Positions 56,501 through 64,000 of a stretch of 64,000 nucleotides of DNA are shown in pieces. Origin of the DNA: Paroedura picta (lineage: Eukaryota; Chordata; Lepidosauria; Squamata; Gekkonidae). Within the stretch, counting starts at the first letter, position 1. Each line of letters begins with the position of its first letter. The position numbers were made by a program, and so were the translations under genes. The notes below the pieces were generated by a model. That model was not told the DNA's origin, searched no databases, and saw nothing but the letters and a program-made list of their open reading frames with translations. The stretch is taken from NCBI RefSeq assembly GCF_049243985.1, contig NC_135384.1, forward strand, positions 13,264,501 to 13,328,500. Direction: 5' to 3'.

Positions 56501-59500
56501 CAGACTCAAACGTCAGGCCACCGCCGCCAAAAGCCCAGGACTCCAGCAAGGACTGCAGGTAGTCCCCCCCCCCCAATACCCACTCTCACTCCTGGGGGCT
56601 GCTAGCGCCCATTGCATTTCAGACTGCAATGGGCTATATTTCTAGTGAATAATATAATATCGTATCTATTAAGAGAGGGCTCAGGAGGCAAGTTTCCTCC
56701 AGGACAGACTAGACAGGCATTCTGATTTTATTTGGTGGGTGGGCAGTCATCGGCACATGAAATTGGGGTCACTGTGAGTGGGTAGATAGTTGTGAGTTTC
56801 CTGCATTGTGCAGGGACTTGAACTAGATGACCTTTCAACTCCATGATTCTAGAAGGAGAACTATAATGAATCTTGGTTGGTTTCACATATGCTTTGCTAT
56901 TTTCCTGTTTAGTCTAAAGTTCTCTTTGTGGAGAACAAATAGGCTTACAAACAGCCCTGTAATATCAGGGTCTGGAACGCTATTTGATGGATGGATGGGA
57001 TCAGATTGTAGCTATAGTAATGATAATGTTTTAAGCTTCCAGTTGAGTTGATGATTGAATTGCAGTAGAGACCCAAAGGGGCCGACATCATTCTCCATTT
57101 TATTGCCTCAACAACCCTGCCAGGTAGGTTAGTCTGAGAGTGTGTGGCTGGCCATAGGTCACCCAGCATGTTTCCCTAGAAGAACAGGGATTCAGGTTTC
57201 CCAGATCCTTGTTTAGCAGTGGAAACTCTACCCAACACTGTCCCTTCCACTGGATTAACTAAAACTGGGAGGGATTCAGAGGTGGATCTATGGAAAACAA
57301 AACCTATAGCAAGCCCTGAAATTTCACCCCTGGCCAAACATCTGACACATACCTGAGGTGAAAGAAGAGAAGGTGGCACTGCTGTTGGGTTCCCTTGCAA
57401 ACCCAGAGAGGTTCTCTCTATGGCCTATTATGCACGGCTGCTGAAACGGCGGCATGGAGAACGAGGAGGAGGAAGAAGTGAAGCAAACCGATTACGCACG
57501 GGATGGAACACAACGGCGGCAAAACCCAGAGTATCCGATTATGCACGCGGATACTCCGGAGCCACTTCTGGTTGCGCCCTTGTCCCAGGAAGCTCCACTT
57601 TCTTCCACATCTCGCTAACGTGGCTTTTTCGGCGGCATACATTGACTCTGCGCCCGGTTGCTGCCCGCGGTGTGCATAATTGGTGATTTTAGCCGCCGCC
57701 ATTCCACCCCAAATGTGGACTTTCCACTCCATGCATAATGGGCCTATGGCAGTTCAAGAACAGTGTGCCTTGGGACCCATGGACTGGCTGCAGGGACCTA
57801 TGTCTCACCCAGTCAAAAGGTGGTGAACCATCTCAGACATGGCATGCTTGTGTTGTCTATGAGGGAATGGTTTCCTCAAATCAGTATTTAGGGGATGCAT
57901 CTACAAGAGTCAGGGATCTGCACCCCGGGGGAAGGGAACATTCAGTAAAGAAGGAAGTGGGATGGAGGGAGGCTGTTTATTCCTCTTAGGTTGGAAGGAC
58001 AGGGGTGCCCATAAGTGGATCTCCTGGATCTTAGTCTATCACTCTTACACAATATACCTCTTTTCTCCACTCATAATATTTGGATAACAGAGACATATGG
58101 GGAGAGGAAGGGGTACAGCATTCAGAAAACCCCACTATTTTTTTTTTGGAGTCACATTCAATCACCTTCAGATCTGAGCATGACTCAAGATAGGGTTCTA
58201 GGGTTGTTGTGTTGCTTTGGGTAGGGAAGGAAGGCAGAAGGACTTAGCCATTGCCATTAAAATGCCCAAAACGTTCAAGAGGAAATAGAACTTTGTGCAC
58301 TTTTTATAAGAACTATAGGTTTGCAAATTTCATATAAATTACTTTTGAACTATGGTGTTATGACTTTTAGTCTTAAACTCATTCAACGGTTTTCATTGTA
58401 CTGGTCTAAATAACTGCAAATAAAGTGTTGAATAGGTGTGTGTGTGGGGGGGCGGTCTTTTTTCTCTGGGCAAGTGGCCAGTTCCTTCTCTCCTCTTTCT
58501 TTCCCCTTTCCCCAGCTCTTCTGAAGTAAAAAACTACCCCCCCACACACACACACAAGCACACACACTTGACTGCCAAACCTGGAAAGAAAGACCACCAA
58601 GGAATTCCAAGAGTCTTGATGTGGAGGCAAGCAATGGCAAACCACTTCTGAACATAGTTTGAGTCAAGTGGCACCTTTAAGAGCAACAATATTTTATTCT
58701 AGGTATAAGCTCCAGAAGAGCCCGGGGAAGGGCAAAGAAGTAACTGGCACTTGGGAAATGGAAGAGGAGTTCCCTGCCTCATTTGACTGCAGTAGATCCT
58801 CCTTTCCAACTCAACAAGGTGGCTGGGTGTGATTATTGCATTTCTACCTCCATTTGTGAAACTCCTAAGAAGAGAGTGGCATCCCCAGCCTTCACAAACC
58901 CATTTTCTGGGCTAGCTTCTTCCTGAGGCCATAGCTGCAAAGGACCTTGTGGTATCCCCCCCCCAATGGCGCACCAATGGTTCGCACCCCATTTGCCCCC
59001 TCCCTAAATACATGACTGGACATATTCAACCAGTATTTCAGAGTCATAAAAGGAGAAAGGAATTCACTTTCATCACTAAAAAAGCTATAGTAGGGCCTAG
59101 TCTGCACACATGAGATAATGCACTTTCAATGCACTTTAGAAGTAGATTTTCCTGTTCTGCACATTGAAAGTGCATTATCTATTGTATGCAGACTAGGCCT
59201 AGGTCACCAGACTGATACATATAAATGGTGTCATAAGGAGAGGAGCAAAACAGTGGGCTCAATCCTACCCATCAGTATTTCTTTGCACCTGACCATCTTG
59301 TCACCAACATGACCATCATGATCTAATTTGTAATCTTTATGATGTTCTCATTTCATCTAGCTTCATCCTTATTTGAAAAATGTCCGATTTAACAATAATG
59401 CTGGGCAGGAAGTGTTTTTTAATGAGAATGGAGACCTGGAAGCAAGTTTTGATATTATAAACTGGGTCATGTTACGAAATAGCACTTTTGAGAAAGTGAA

Positions 59501-62500
59501 AGTTGGGAAAATGGATCCTGAGGCTCCTTCTGGCCAAGAGTTTAGCATAAATGAGACAGTCATTCAATGGCCAAAGAGATTTAACCAGGTAAGTCTCGAG
59601 TATGGAGTGGCCCATTCTATAACATTTGGAAAAGGCCAATCATTGTACTGAAATTCCATATTTGTATGCAGCCTTAAACACCAAATATCATAACAACATG
59701 ACCTCAAAATCCCAATATTTGCAATGTTCTTTCCATTATCTGCATGTCACTATTTTTTGAGTTTCCGTTTTTGAAAAAAATACATGGTCAACATCCTCCC
59801 ACTCAGTTTCCCAATCCTGTTGGATCATATCCCACTGATGGTTTTTGTTAAAACATGTAAGGGGTACATTAAGAGAACATCTTGTGGAATGGTTAAAAGA
59901 TGGAATGAAATCCATCTCTCCATCATTAAAAAAAAACTACTTAGAAGAAAGCTTTGTGTGAAAAGTAATAGAAGAATGTCATACAGTCACATTTATTGGA
60001 AGGGAATCATAGGATCCAATCCTATATAAAACAAAATATTTATTCATTCTACAATCTTGGGTTTAGTTCAAAATAATTCTGTTTGATTAATGATGAAGGC
60101 TCTCTATGGAAATAACATGTTCCAAGATTCTTGTGTTGCAAGAAGGCTTCTTCGTTGGTGGAACAGAATCATAAGATCCAGTCTTTTGACTTTAACACTG
60201 CTTTTACTTGGAAGGGGATCCAACCCTACTTCAGACAAGTTTAGGAATACATTGCAATTGCCAGAATGTTCCTGTATCTTATCCCTTGCTGTCAGATTTG
60301 ATCTGACACAATACATTATGATGCAGGATCTTACAATTTCAGCTGTAATGCTGCAGGAAATGAGAATCCAGTATGAATTTACTCCTTCTGTATCACTTAT
60401 GGATTGGTTGAGGCTATCACTGGAGAGATTCTACATCCATGCCAGCAATAAACATCAAATAGAAAGGGGGAACTTTTAATAAGTAACTTCAATGGCCAAT
60501 TTTGAGGATGGTCAGCAAATTCCACTCAAAGATGTTTCTCCAGAAGTGCTTCTTTGGAATGAAAAATTGCCATTGTTTGAGGCTAACCATCACTGAGGCA
60601 AAACAACAGACAACTAAACCAGTATGTAGATGCCTTTATATGTGAATGTTCTTCTCATGTTTATGCTTAGACAATACCACATTCCACTTGCACTGAAAAC
60701 TGCTATCCAGGTTACAATAAGATAATTGAGGAGGGAGATGCCATTTGTTGCTATAGTTGTTCCCAATGTCCAGAAGGAGCAGTTGCGAACAAACCAGGTC
60801 AGTTCCCTTTACAGATATATAAAAAATGTATAAGGAAACAGTAGTATACAATACAATAACATTTATTGTGTATAGCCAAAGGCCATTACAAAACATAATT
60901 AAAAACAATATGGTACAAATACAAATAAAACTATATTTCTCCAATATTGCATACATAAAATTGTAGTCAAGGGCTACTGAGTTACAATTTAAAAAAAACC
61001 ATGGTGTATCAAGGTGGGGATACCTGTAAAAAAGCTTTGGCTCGGATCTTCCTTGCGGCCAGAGCGAAAAGTGCCACCCTATATGAAATATAGGGGTCGA
61101 CATCTGATAACAGATAGGTGACTTTATCAAAATCAGAACTGGGCTGTGAGTTTGGTAGTAACTTGGCAAGGAATTTGCTGGAAACAGGAGTATATTTAAA
61201 TGTGGATTGTTGTTCATATATGATAAACAGAGATAACATTCAAGAACACTTGATTTTTGTACCTCACTTTTAACTTCCCAGCAGGCATGCAGTCTGAAGC
61301 TTTGCTCATGAGGCTGGGAGTTCGATCCCAGCAGCCGGATCAAGGTTGACTCAGCCTTCCATCCTTCTGAGGTCGGTAAAATGAGTACCCAGCTTGCTGG
61401 GGGGTAAACGGTAACGACTGGGGAAGGCACTGGCAAACCACCCCATATTGAGTCTGCCATGAAAACGCTAGAGGGCGTCACCCCAAGGGTCGGACATGAC
61501 TCGGTGCTTGCACAGGGGATACCTTTACCTTTTTTTACCTTTTAACTTTCCATAAGATTCTCAAAGTGACGTCCAATCACCTTCCCTTCCTCTCCCTACA
61601 ACAGACACCCTGTGAAGGAGGTGAGGCTGAGAGAGCTCTGACAAGCAGGATCATAATCACTAATCATGCTTCAAATTCTTGAATATGTTTGCATGTGTCC
61701 AACTCACAAACAGACAACTCATCAGTATCAAAGAGCAAGCAAAATATTTCACTGTATTGTACTATAGATGAATAGCAGCTTTTCAACATAACATGGTTAT
61801 TTATGCAACTATTTCCATGAAAAAGGAGAGTTCAGGGGGGAGATGTCATTGTGAAATATCATGTCTATGGCTTTCAGATTCAAAGGCATGCAACCAGTGC
61901 CCGGATGACCAGTATCCTAACAAGCAAAGAGATGACTGCATTCCTAAAATAATAACATTCCTCTCCTATACTGATCCATTAGGAAGAGTTTTGGCTACGT
62001 TCGCTATCCTTTTTTTCTGCAGCACTCTTTGGGTTCTAGGGGTTTTTACAAAGCACCGGCAAACGCCAATAGTCAAAGCCAACAATAAAGGCCTGACATA
62101 CATGCTCCTCATTTCCCTCCTCCTTTGTTTTCTCTGCTCCTTACTATTCATTGGATGGCCTGGAAAGGTGATCTGTCTTCTTCAACAAATAGCTTTTGGC
62201 ATCGTCTTTGCTGTTGCTGGATCCTGTGTACTGGCCAAAACCATCACTGTTGTTTTGGCTTTCATGGCAAGAAAACCAAACAGCAAGATGAAAGGATGGT
62301 TGGGAAAGAGACTGTCATGTGTCATTGTCCTCTCCTGCTCTCTTGTCCAAGTGGGCATCTCTGGGGTTTGGCTGGGGACTTCTCCTCCTTTTCCGGAGCT
62401 GGACATGCACTCACAGCCTGGACAAATTGTAGTGCAATGTAATGAAGGTTCAGTCACCATGTTTTATGCAGTCCTGGTTTATATGGGTCTTTTATCCCTT

Positions 62501-62788
62501 GCCAGTTTTGTTGTTGCTTTTCTTGCTAGAAAACTGCCTGACACTTTTAATGAAGCCAAATTTATTACTTTCAGTATGATGGTGTTTTGCAGTGTTTGGG
62601 TGTCTTTTGTACCAACCTACCTATGCACCAAAGGAAAATACATGGTGGCTGTGGAGATTTTCTCTATCTTGGTCTCCAGTGGTAGCTTACTGGGTTTCAT
62701 TTTTCTTCCTAAGTGCTACATTATTGTTTTAAGACCTGATTTGAACAGCAAGAAACAGTTTATAAGAAAAGGAATGTACAGAAAATGA
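50341..62788 (+). CDS. Vomeronasal type-2 receptor B, complete six-exon gene, 860 aa predicted
   Basis: Tandem paralog of V2R-A. Coding exons: 50341-50564, 52620-52911, 53840-54640, 59361-59588, 60671-60797, 61878-62788; all introns GT-AG; the total is 2583 nt including stop. Signal peptide at residues 1-19 ([18 protein letters not shown]); Venus-flytrap ligand domain to about 515 ([44 protein letters not shown]); cysteine-rich linker about 516-580 ([23 protein letters not shown]); 7TM domain from [18 protein letters not shown] to [13 protein letters not shown]. Intron phases and the lengths of exons 1, 2, 4, 5 and 6 equal those of V2R-A; exon 3 is 18 nt shorter without a frame change. No break is seen. 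Intron 3 is 4.7 kb, mainly because of a Helitron, a CR1 piece and two MITEs. Ligands are unknown; the exon-3 difference lies in the ligand domain. Confidence 0.93.
50854..51520 (+). mobile_element. LTR-like fossil, family A, in V2R-B intron 1
   Basis: Colinear with the element at 38158-38823 through GTTTGCAT, the GAGACTG segment, GGTGGCCAGAGGCTC-type text and an AATAAA near 51468. The limits are approximate and the right end unresolved. No internal genes. Old relic. Confidence 0.5.
52285..52400 (+). repeat. tRNA-Ala-like SINE head (V2R-B intron 1)
   Basis: TGGCTCAGTGGTAGAGCACC and TGCCTTGCATGCAGA match a tRNA-Ala-type SINE head with box A; the box B region is degenerate (CCCTGGACTCAATT). The acceptor stem does not pair convincingly and there is a SINE body after it, so it is not a tRNA gene. 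Confidence 0.6.
52406..52562 (-). repeat. CR1 LINE 3' end (V2R-B intron 1)
   Basis: CATAGAATCATAGAATCATA tail followed by GTTGGAAGGGGCCATAATGG and CTAACCCCCTGCTCAATGC, the reverse of the CR1 3' end; the first 40 bases are partly duplicated. It ends about 60 bp before exon 2. Confidence 0.85.
52620..52911 (+). CDS. V2R-B exon 2
   Basis: 292 nt, acceptor TTACAG|A, donor CCACAG|GTAACT. Encodes [20 protein letters not shown] to [12 protein letters not shown] and LGLYKIPQ, a close match to V2R-A exon 2. Confidence 0.95.
53028..53401. mobile_element. Solo-LTR-like fossil, 374 bp, in V2R-B intron 2
   Basis: It begins TGTCATAAACC and is flanked by CCTTT at 53023-53027 and 53402-53406. It is related to the element at 35621-36025 in V2R-A intron 5. 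No internal genes. Old relic. Confidence 0.58.
53470..53768 (-). repeat. CR1 LINE 3' end (V2R-B intron 2)
   Basis: TAGAATCATAGAGTTGGAAG, CATCTAGTCCAACCCCCTGC and GGGGGAGCTCACCACCTCC are the reverse of the CR1 3' region. It stops about 70 bp before exon 3. Confidence 0.88.
53840..54640 (+). CDS. V2R-B exon 3 (main ligand-domain exon)
   Basis: 801 nt, acceptor TTTCAG|ATC, donor GGGAG|GTAATG, phase 0 at both ends. Encodes [12 protein letters not shown] to WNIQPWE. Compared with V2R-A it lacks six codons, mostly around the [11 protein letters not shown] segment and the loop after GHKAV. Confidence 0.95.
54818..54862. repeat. 45-bp palindrome with opposed CCAAT boxes
   Basis: Perfect 21-bp inverted arms at 54818-54838 and 54842-54862 with a 3-nt loop. 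Each arm contains GGCCAATCAG, so two CCAAT boxes face each other. A GC box-like CCCGCCCC follows at about 54874. Confidence 0.93.
55005..55600. repeat. 82-bp palindromic minisatellite inside the Helitron
   Basis: The block CTTCCCCGGGTCTCGG recurs at 55005, 55087, 55169, 55251, 55333 and 55415, exactly 82 bp apart, followed by two diverged units to about 55600. Each unit contains an inverted repeat: in the unit at 55087 the 20-bp arms lie at 55087-55106 and 55138-55157 around a 31-nt AT-richer loop. Units differ by only a few bases, which points to recent expansion or homogenisation. Confidence 0.95.
56660..56861 (+). repeat. CR1 LINE 3' end (V2R-B intron 3)
   Basis: TTTCCTGCATTGTGCAGGGA and GAACTAGATGACCTTTCAAC, ending in CTCCATGATTCTA, match the CR1 end at 20.3 kb. 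Short, 5'-truncated. Confidence 0.78.
57422..57744. mobile_element. MITE with subterminal repeats, 323 bp (V2R-B intron 3)
   Basis: Terminal inverted repeats GGCCTATTATGCACGG at the left and CCATGCATAATGGGCC at the right, with TAT on both sides. Inside, the motif ATTAYGCACG recurs near 57488 and 57538, and in reverse near 57672 (GTGCATAAT). No transposase. The superfamily is unassigned; a 3-bp duplication would fit PIF/Harbinger. Confidence 0.7.
59094..59199. mobile_element. Hairpin MITE just before V2R-B exon 4, about 106 bp
   Basis: Arms GGCCTAGTCTGCA at 59094-59106 and TGCAGACTAGGCC at 59187-59199; a second inner pair is GATAATGCACTTTCAATG and CATTGAAAGTGCATTATC. The whole element can fold into one long hairpin. 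It lies about 160 bp upstream of exon 4. Confidence 0.8.
59361..59588 (+). CDS. V2R-B exon 4
   Basis: 228 nt, acceptor CATCTAG|CTT, donor AACCAG|GTAAGT, phase 0 at both ends. Encodes [20 protein letters not shown] to IQWPKRFNQ. Confidence 0.95.
60671..60797 (+). CDS. V2R-B exon 5 (cysteine-rich domain)
   Basis: 127 nt, acceptor TGCTTAG|ACA, donor CCAG|GTCAG, ending in phase 1. Encodes [17 protein letters not shown], then [19 protein letters not shown]. It keeps the NCD3G cysteines. Confidence 0.94.
60845..61255 (-). repeat. LINE 3' fragment (family of the 5.3-kb copy; V2R-B intron 5)
   Basis: The minus strand reads [20 protein letters not shown] then ALAARKIR, similar to the VLFLMNSQNP...VAMFLSAATRM text at 5.5 kb, followed by a 3' UTR and tail (plus strand TTTATTGTGTATAGCCAAAG). 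5'-truncated. Confidence 0.6.
61281..61540 (+). repeat. Sauria-type SINE, 5'-truncated (V2R-B intron 5)
   Basis: It starts after box A (CAGTCTGAAGCTTTGC), keeps box B (GGAGTTCGATCCC) and the body, and ends in TTTACC repeats. Imperfect flanking repeats (TTTTAACTTCCCA / TTTTAACTTTCCA) show it inserted already truncated. Confidence 0.85.
61565..61655 (-). repeat. tRNA-derived SINE fragment
   Basis: CTACAACAGACACCCTGTGA and GTGAGGCTGAGAGAGCTCTG are the body of the 17-kb SINE family in reverse; both ends are missing. Confidence 0.7.
61878..62788 (+). CDS. V2R-B exon 6 (7TM domain)
   Basis: 911 nt, the same as V2R-A. Acceptor TTTCAG|AT completes an aspartate codon. [20 protein letters not shown] closes the cysteine-rich domain. 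The 7TM domain follows with [61 protein letters not shown] and [13 protein letters not shown]. Stop TGA at 62786-62788. Confidence 0.96.
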
Positions 62789-63399
62789 TTTCTCATTGAT
62801 TGATTGAAGGGTTTCTCTTGTAGAATGTCCATGGTTTTGCGTATAGTTATGTGAATGAGGTATTTTTGTGACAATTTCTTTTCCTCAAACTTTGGGACAA
62901 GACCATTTCAATCTTTACTCTTTCTGTATGCATCAGTGGCATTCACAATTAGAATAAAATAGTTAAACATTTGCAGTGGATGAAATATTCTGGGACAGAA
63001 TGATCATTAGTCATGCCATCGTTGTTGGTTTAGTCAAAACTTTGGCAATGTTCCTTACCAAAGATATAATATGCATATTTTTTTTTCCTGTTTGATATTT
63101 CTCACAGCACCACTGGTCGATCACAGTACCAAACAGATAAATATTGATAGTCACTTCTTCAGGTACAAACTATATTAACCTTTAGCAATAAACACTCTGA
63201 ATGTGGAGGTATTTCAGATGGAAAAGCCATGCTTTTCATGGCAATTCCCACTTAGTATAATAATTAGTGTTTTTTTTCCTATAAATTGACATGTCCAGAG
63301 AGTTTTCGAAGCAGTCACATACGGTATGCATTGTTGTAATCTTTCTGGATAATATCATTGACCAGGTCTGTTTTCTCCAACAATGATTATAACTGTTCA
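62789..63399. other. Downstream spacer of V2R-B
   Basis: No gene or recognised repeat; 3' UTR sequence of V2R-B is expected in the first part. Confidence 0.4.
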
Positions 63400-63765
63400 T
63401 TTATTTATTTATTACTAAATTTATATCCTGCCTCTCCTGACAAGTCAGCTCAGGGTGGCTTACAGAATAAAATGGGCCCAATTGCCCTATCACAATAAAA
63501 CAGTAAAATCAAGAAACAAAACCCTCCCCATTTTACCAATAAAAACAGTATCCAACAACAAGATGGCAGGCAAAATCCAACTACCTCCCAATAACTCCTC
63601 CTGCTGCCTATATATCCGGCCAAGAGAGTGGCCAACGATGTTATATTCGGGCTTTCAGGTGTACTTGCCATACATCTAAACATGGCAGTTGACAAAGGGT
63701 GGGACCCACAGATCGAAAACCAGACATCGCTGTTGAACCAAGCTAAGTTAGTTAAATGCATTCAT
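63400..63765 (-). repeat. L2-like LINE 3' end
   Basis: (TTTA)n tail followed by TATATCCTGCCTCTCCTGAC and GCTCAGGGTGGCTTACAGA, the reverse of the L2 3' end. 5'-truncated. Beyond it, to 64000, nothing is recognised. Confidence 0.65.
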
Positions 63766-64000
63766 AGCCACCTCTGAAGCTTTCCAGTAGGGGACAGTGT
63801 TTGTTTCAGTTATTCCCCCCCCCCCTTGTTGTACAGCTACATTAGGCATGGCTAGACATGCTTTTTTCACTTCATATTGCGTTTACTGCTTTTTGTGAGT
63901 TTTTTTCTTCTTCATTTCACTCACTTCCCTTGTTTGTGTACTGGAAATATCTAGCAGCACAAATTCATATACACAAATACACTTTAAAGAATAGTATTAG

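Larger units (their letters stand above)
54717..56645 (+). mobile_element. Helitron-like non-autonomous element, 1.93 kb, in V2R-B intron 3
   Basis: It starts TCTGTAAACAG after a host A (54716) and ends in CTAG (56642-56645) before a host T. A 10-bp-arm hairpin (GCCCATTGCA at 56607-56616, TGCAATGGGC at 56625-56634) lies 11 bases from the end. 5'-TC, 3' hairpin, CTRR end and A/T insertion without target duplication are the Helitron signature, and the 24.06-kb end is related. It contains an 18-bp palindrome at 54727-54744 (GCCCGTGGCGCCACGGGC), a GC-rich part with an 82-bp minisatellite and a 114-codon frame of unknown origin. No Rep or helicase is seen. Confidence 0.72.

Noticed and set aside
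58434-58556. GT-rich and AC-rich runs that could pair as a hairpin
   Set aside because: Simple-sequence runs on each side; chance pairing is likely.
60090-60479. 129-codon frame in V2R-B intron 4
   Set aside because: No recognisable protein, lies inside an intron of a complete gene and overlaps frames on the other strand.
60636-61481. 281-codon minus-strand frame
   Set aside because: It runs through a SINE, LINE 3' UTR and V2R-B exon 5 in antisense; a chance frame.
1-64000. CRISPR arrays, operons, phage or bacterial defence systems
   Set aside because: All recognised content is vertebrate: intron-containing GPCR genes, LINEs and SINEs.

Overview
The window is vertebrate nuclear DNA, almost certainly from a squamate reptile (lizard or snake). 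It carries intron-split vomeronasal type-2 receptors (V2R) and single-exon olfactory receptors (OR). The repeats point the same way: Sauria-type tRNA SINEs, a BovB LINE 3' end, CR1 and L2-like LINE fragments, hAT-like MITEs and Helitron ends. Nothing bacterial or viral is active here. The species cannot be named from the sequence.

Layout: (1) 1-659, the 3' end of a V2R 7TM exon cut by the window edge. (2) 2204-3145, an OR on the minus strand. (3) About 9.5-23.7 kb, two diverged copies of a duplicated block, each with a nearly identical minus-strand OR (10297-11244 and 17716-18663); the first also has a C-terminal OR fragment downstream. (4) 25501-26457, a plus-strand OR with an altered DRY motif. 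(5) 28043-37752, a complete six-exon V2R (V2R-A, predicted 866 aa). (6) 41129-42085 and 47713-48651, two plus-strand ORs, the first with an altered NPxxY motif. (7) 49220-49699, relics of V2R exons 2 and 3. (8) 50341-62788, a second complete six-exon V2R (V2R-B, predicted 860 aa), whose large intron 3 holds a 1.9-kb Helitron-like element with an 82-bp palindromic minisatellite. No receptor gene was seen from 62.8 to 64 kb.

All the genes are chemoreceptors. ORs are class-A GPCRs of olfactory neurons. V2Rs are class-C GPCRs of vomeronasal neurons, with a Venus-flytrap ligand domain, a cysteine-rich linker and a 7TM domain. V2R-A and V2R-B have the same intron phases, and identical lengths for exons 1, 2, 4, 5 and 6 (224, 292, 228, 127 and 911 nt). 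Only exon 3 differs (819 against 801 nt), as expected for tandem paralogs. The locus appears to have grown by local duplication of both families, with heavy transposon insertion in introns and spacers. Exon limits were placed by eye from reading frame, splice consensus and agreement between the two paralogs. Repeat limits are approximate unless a target-site duplication is given.
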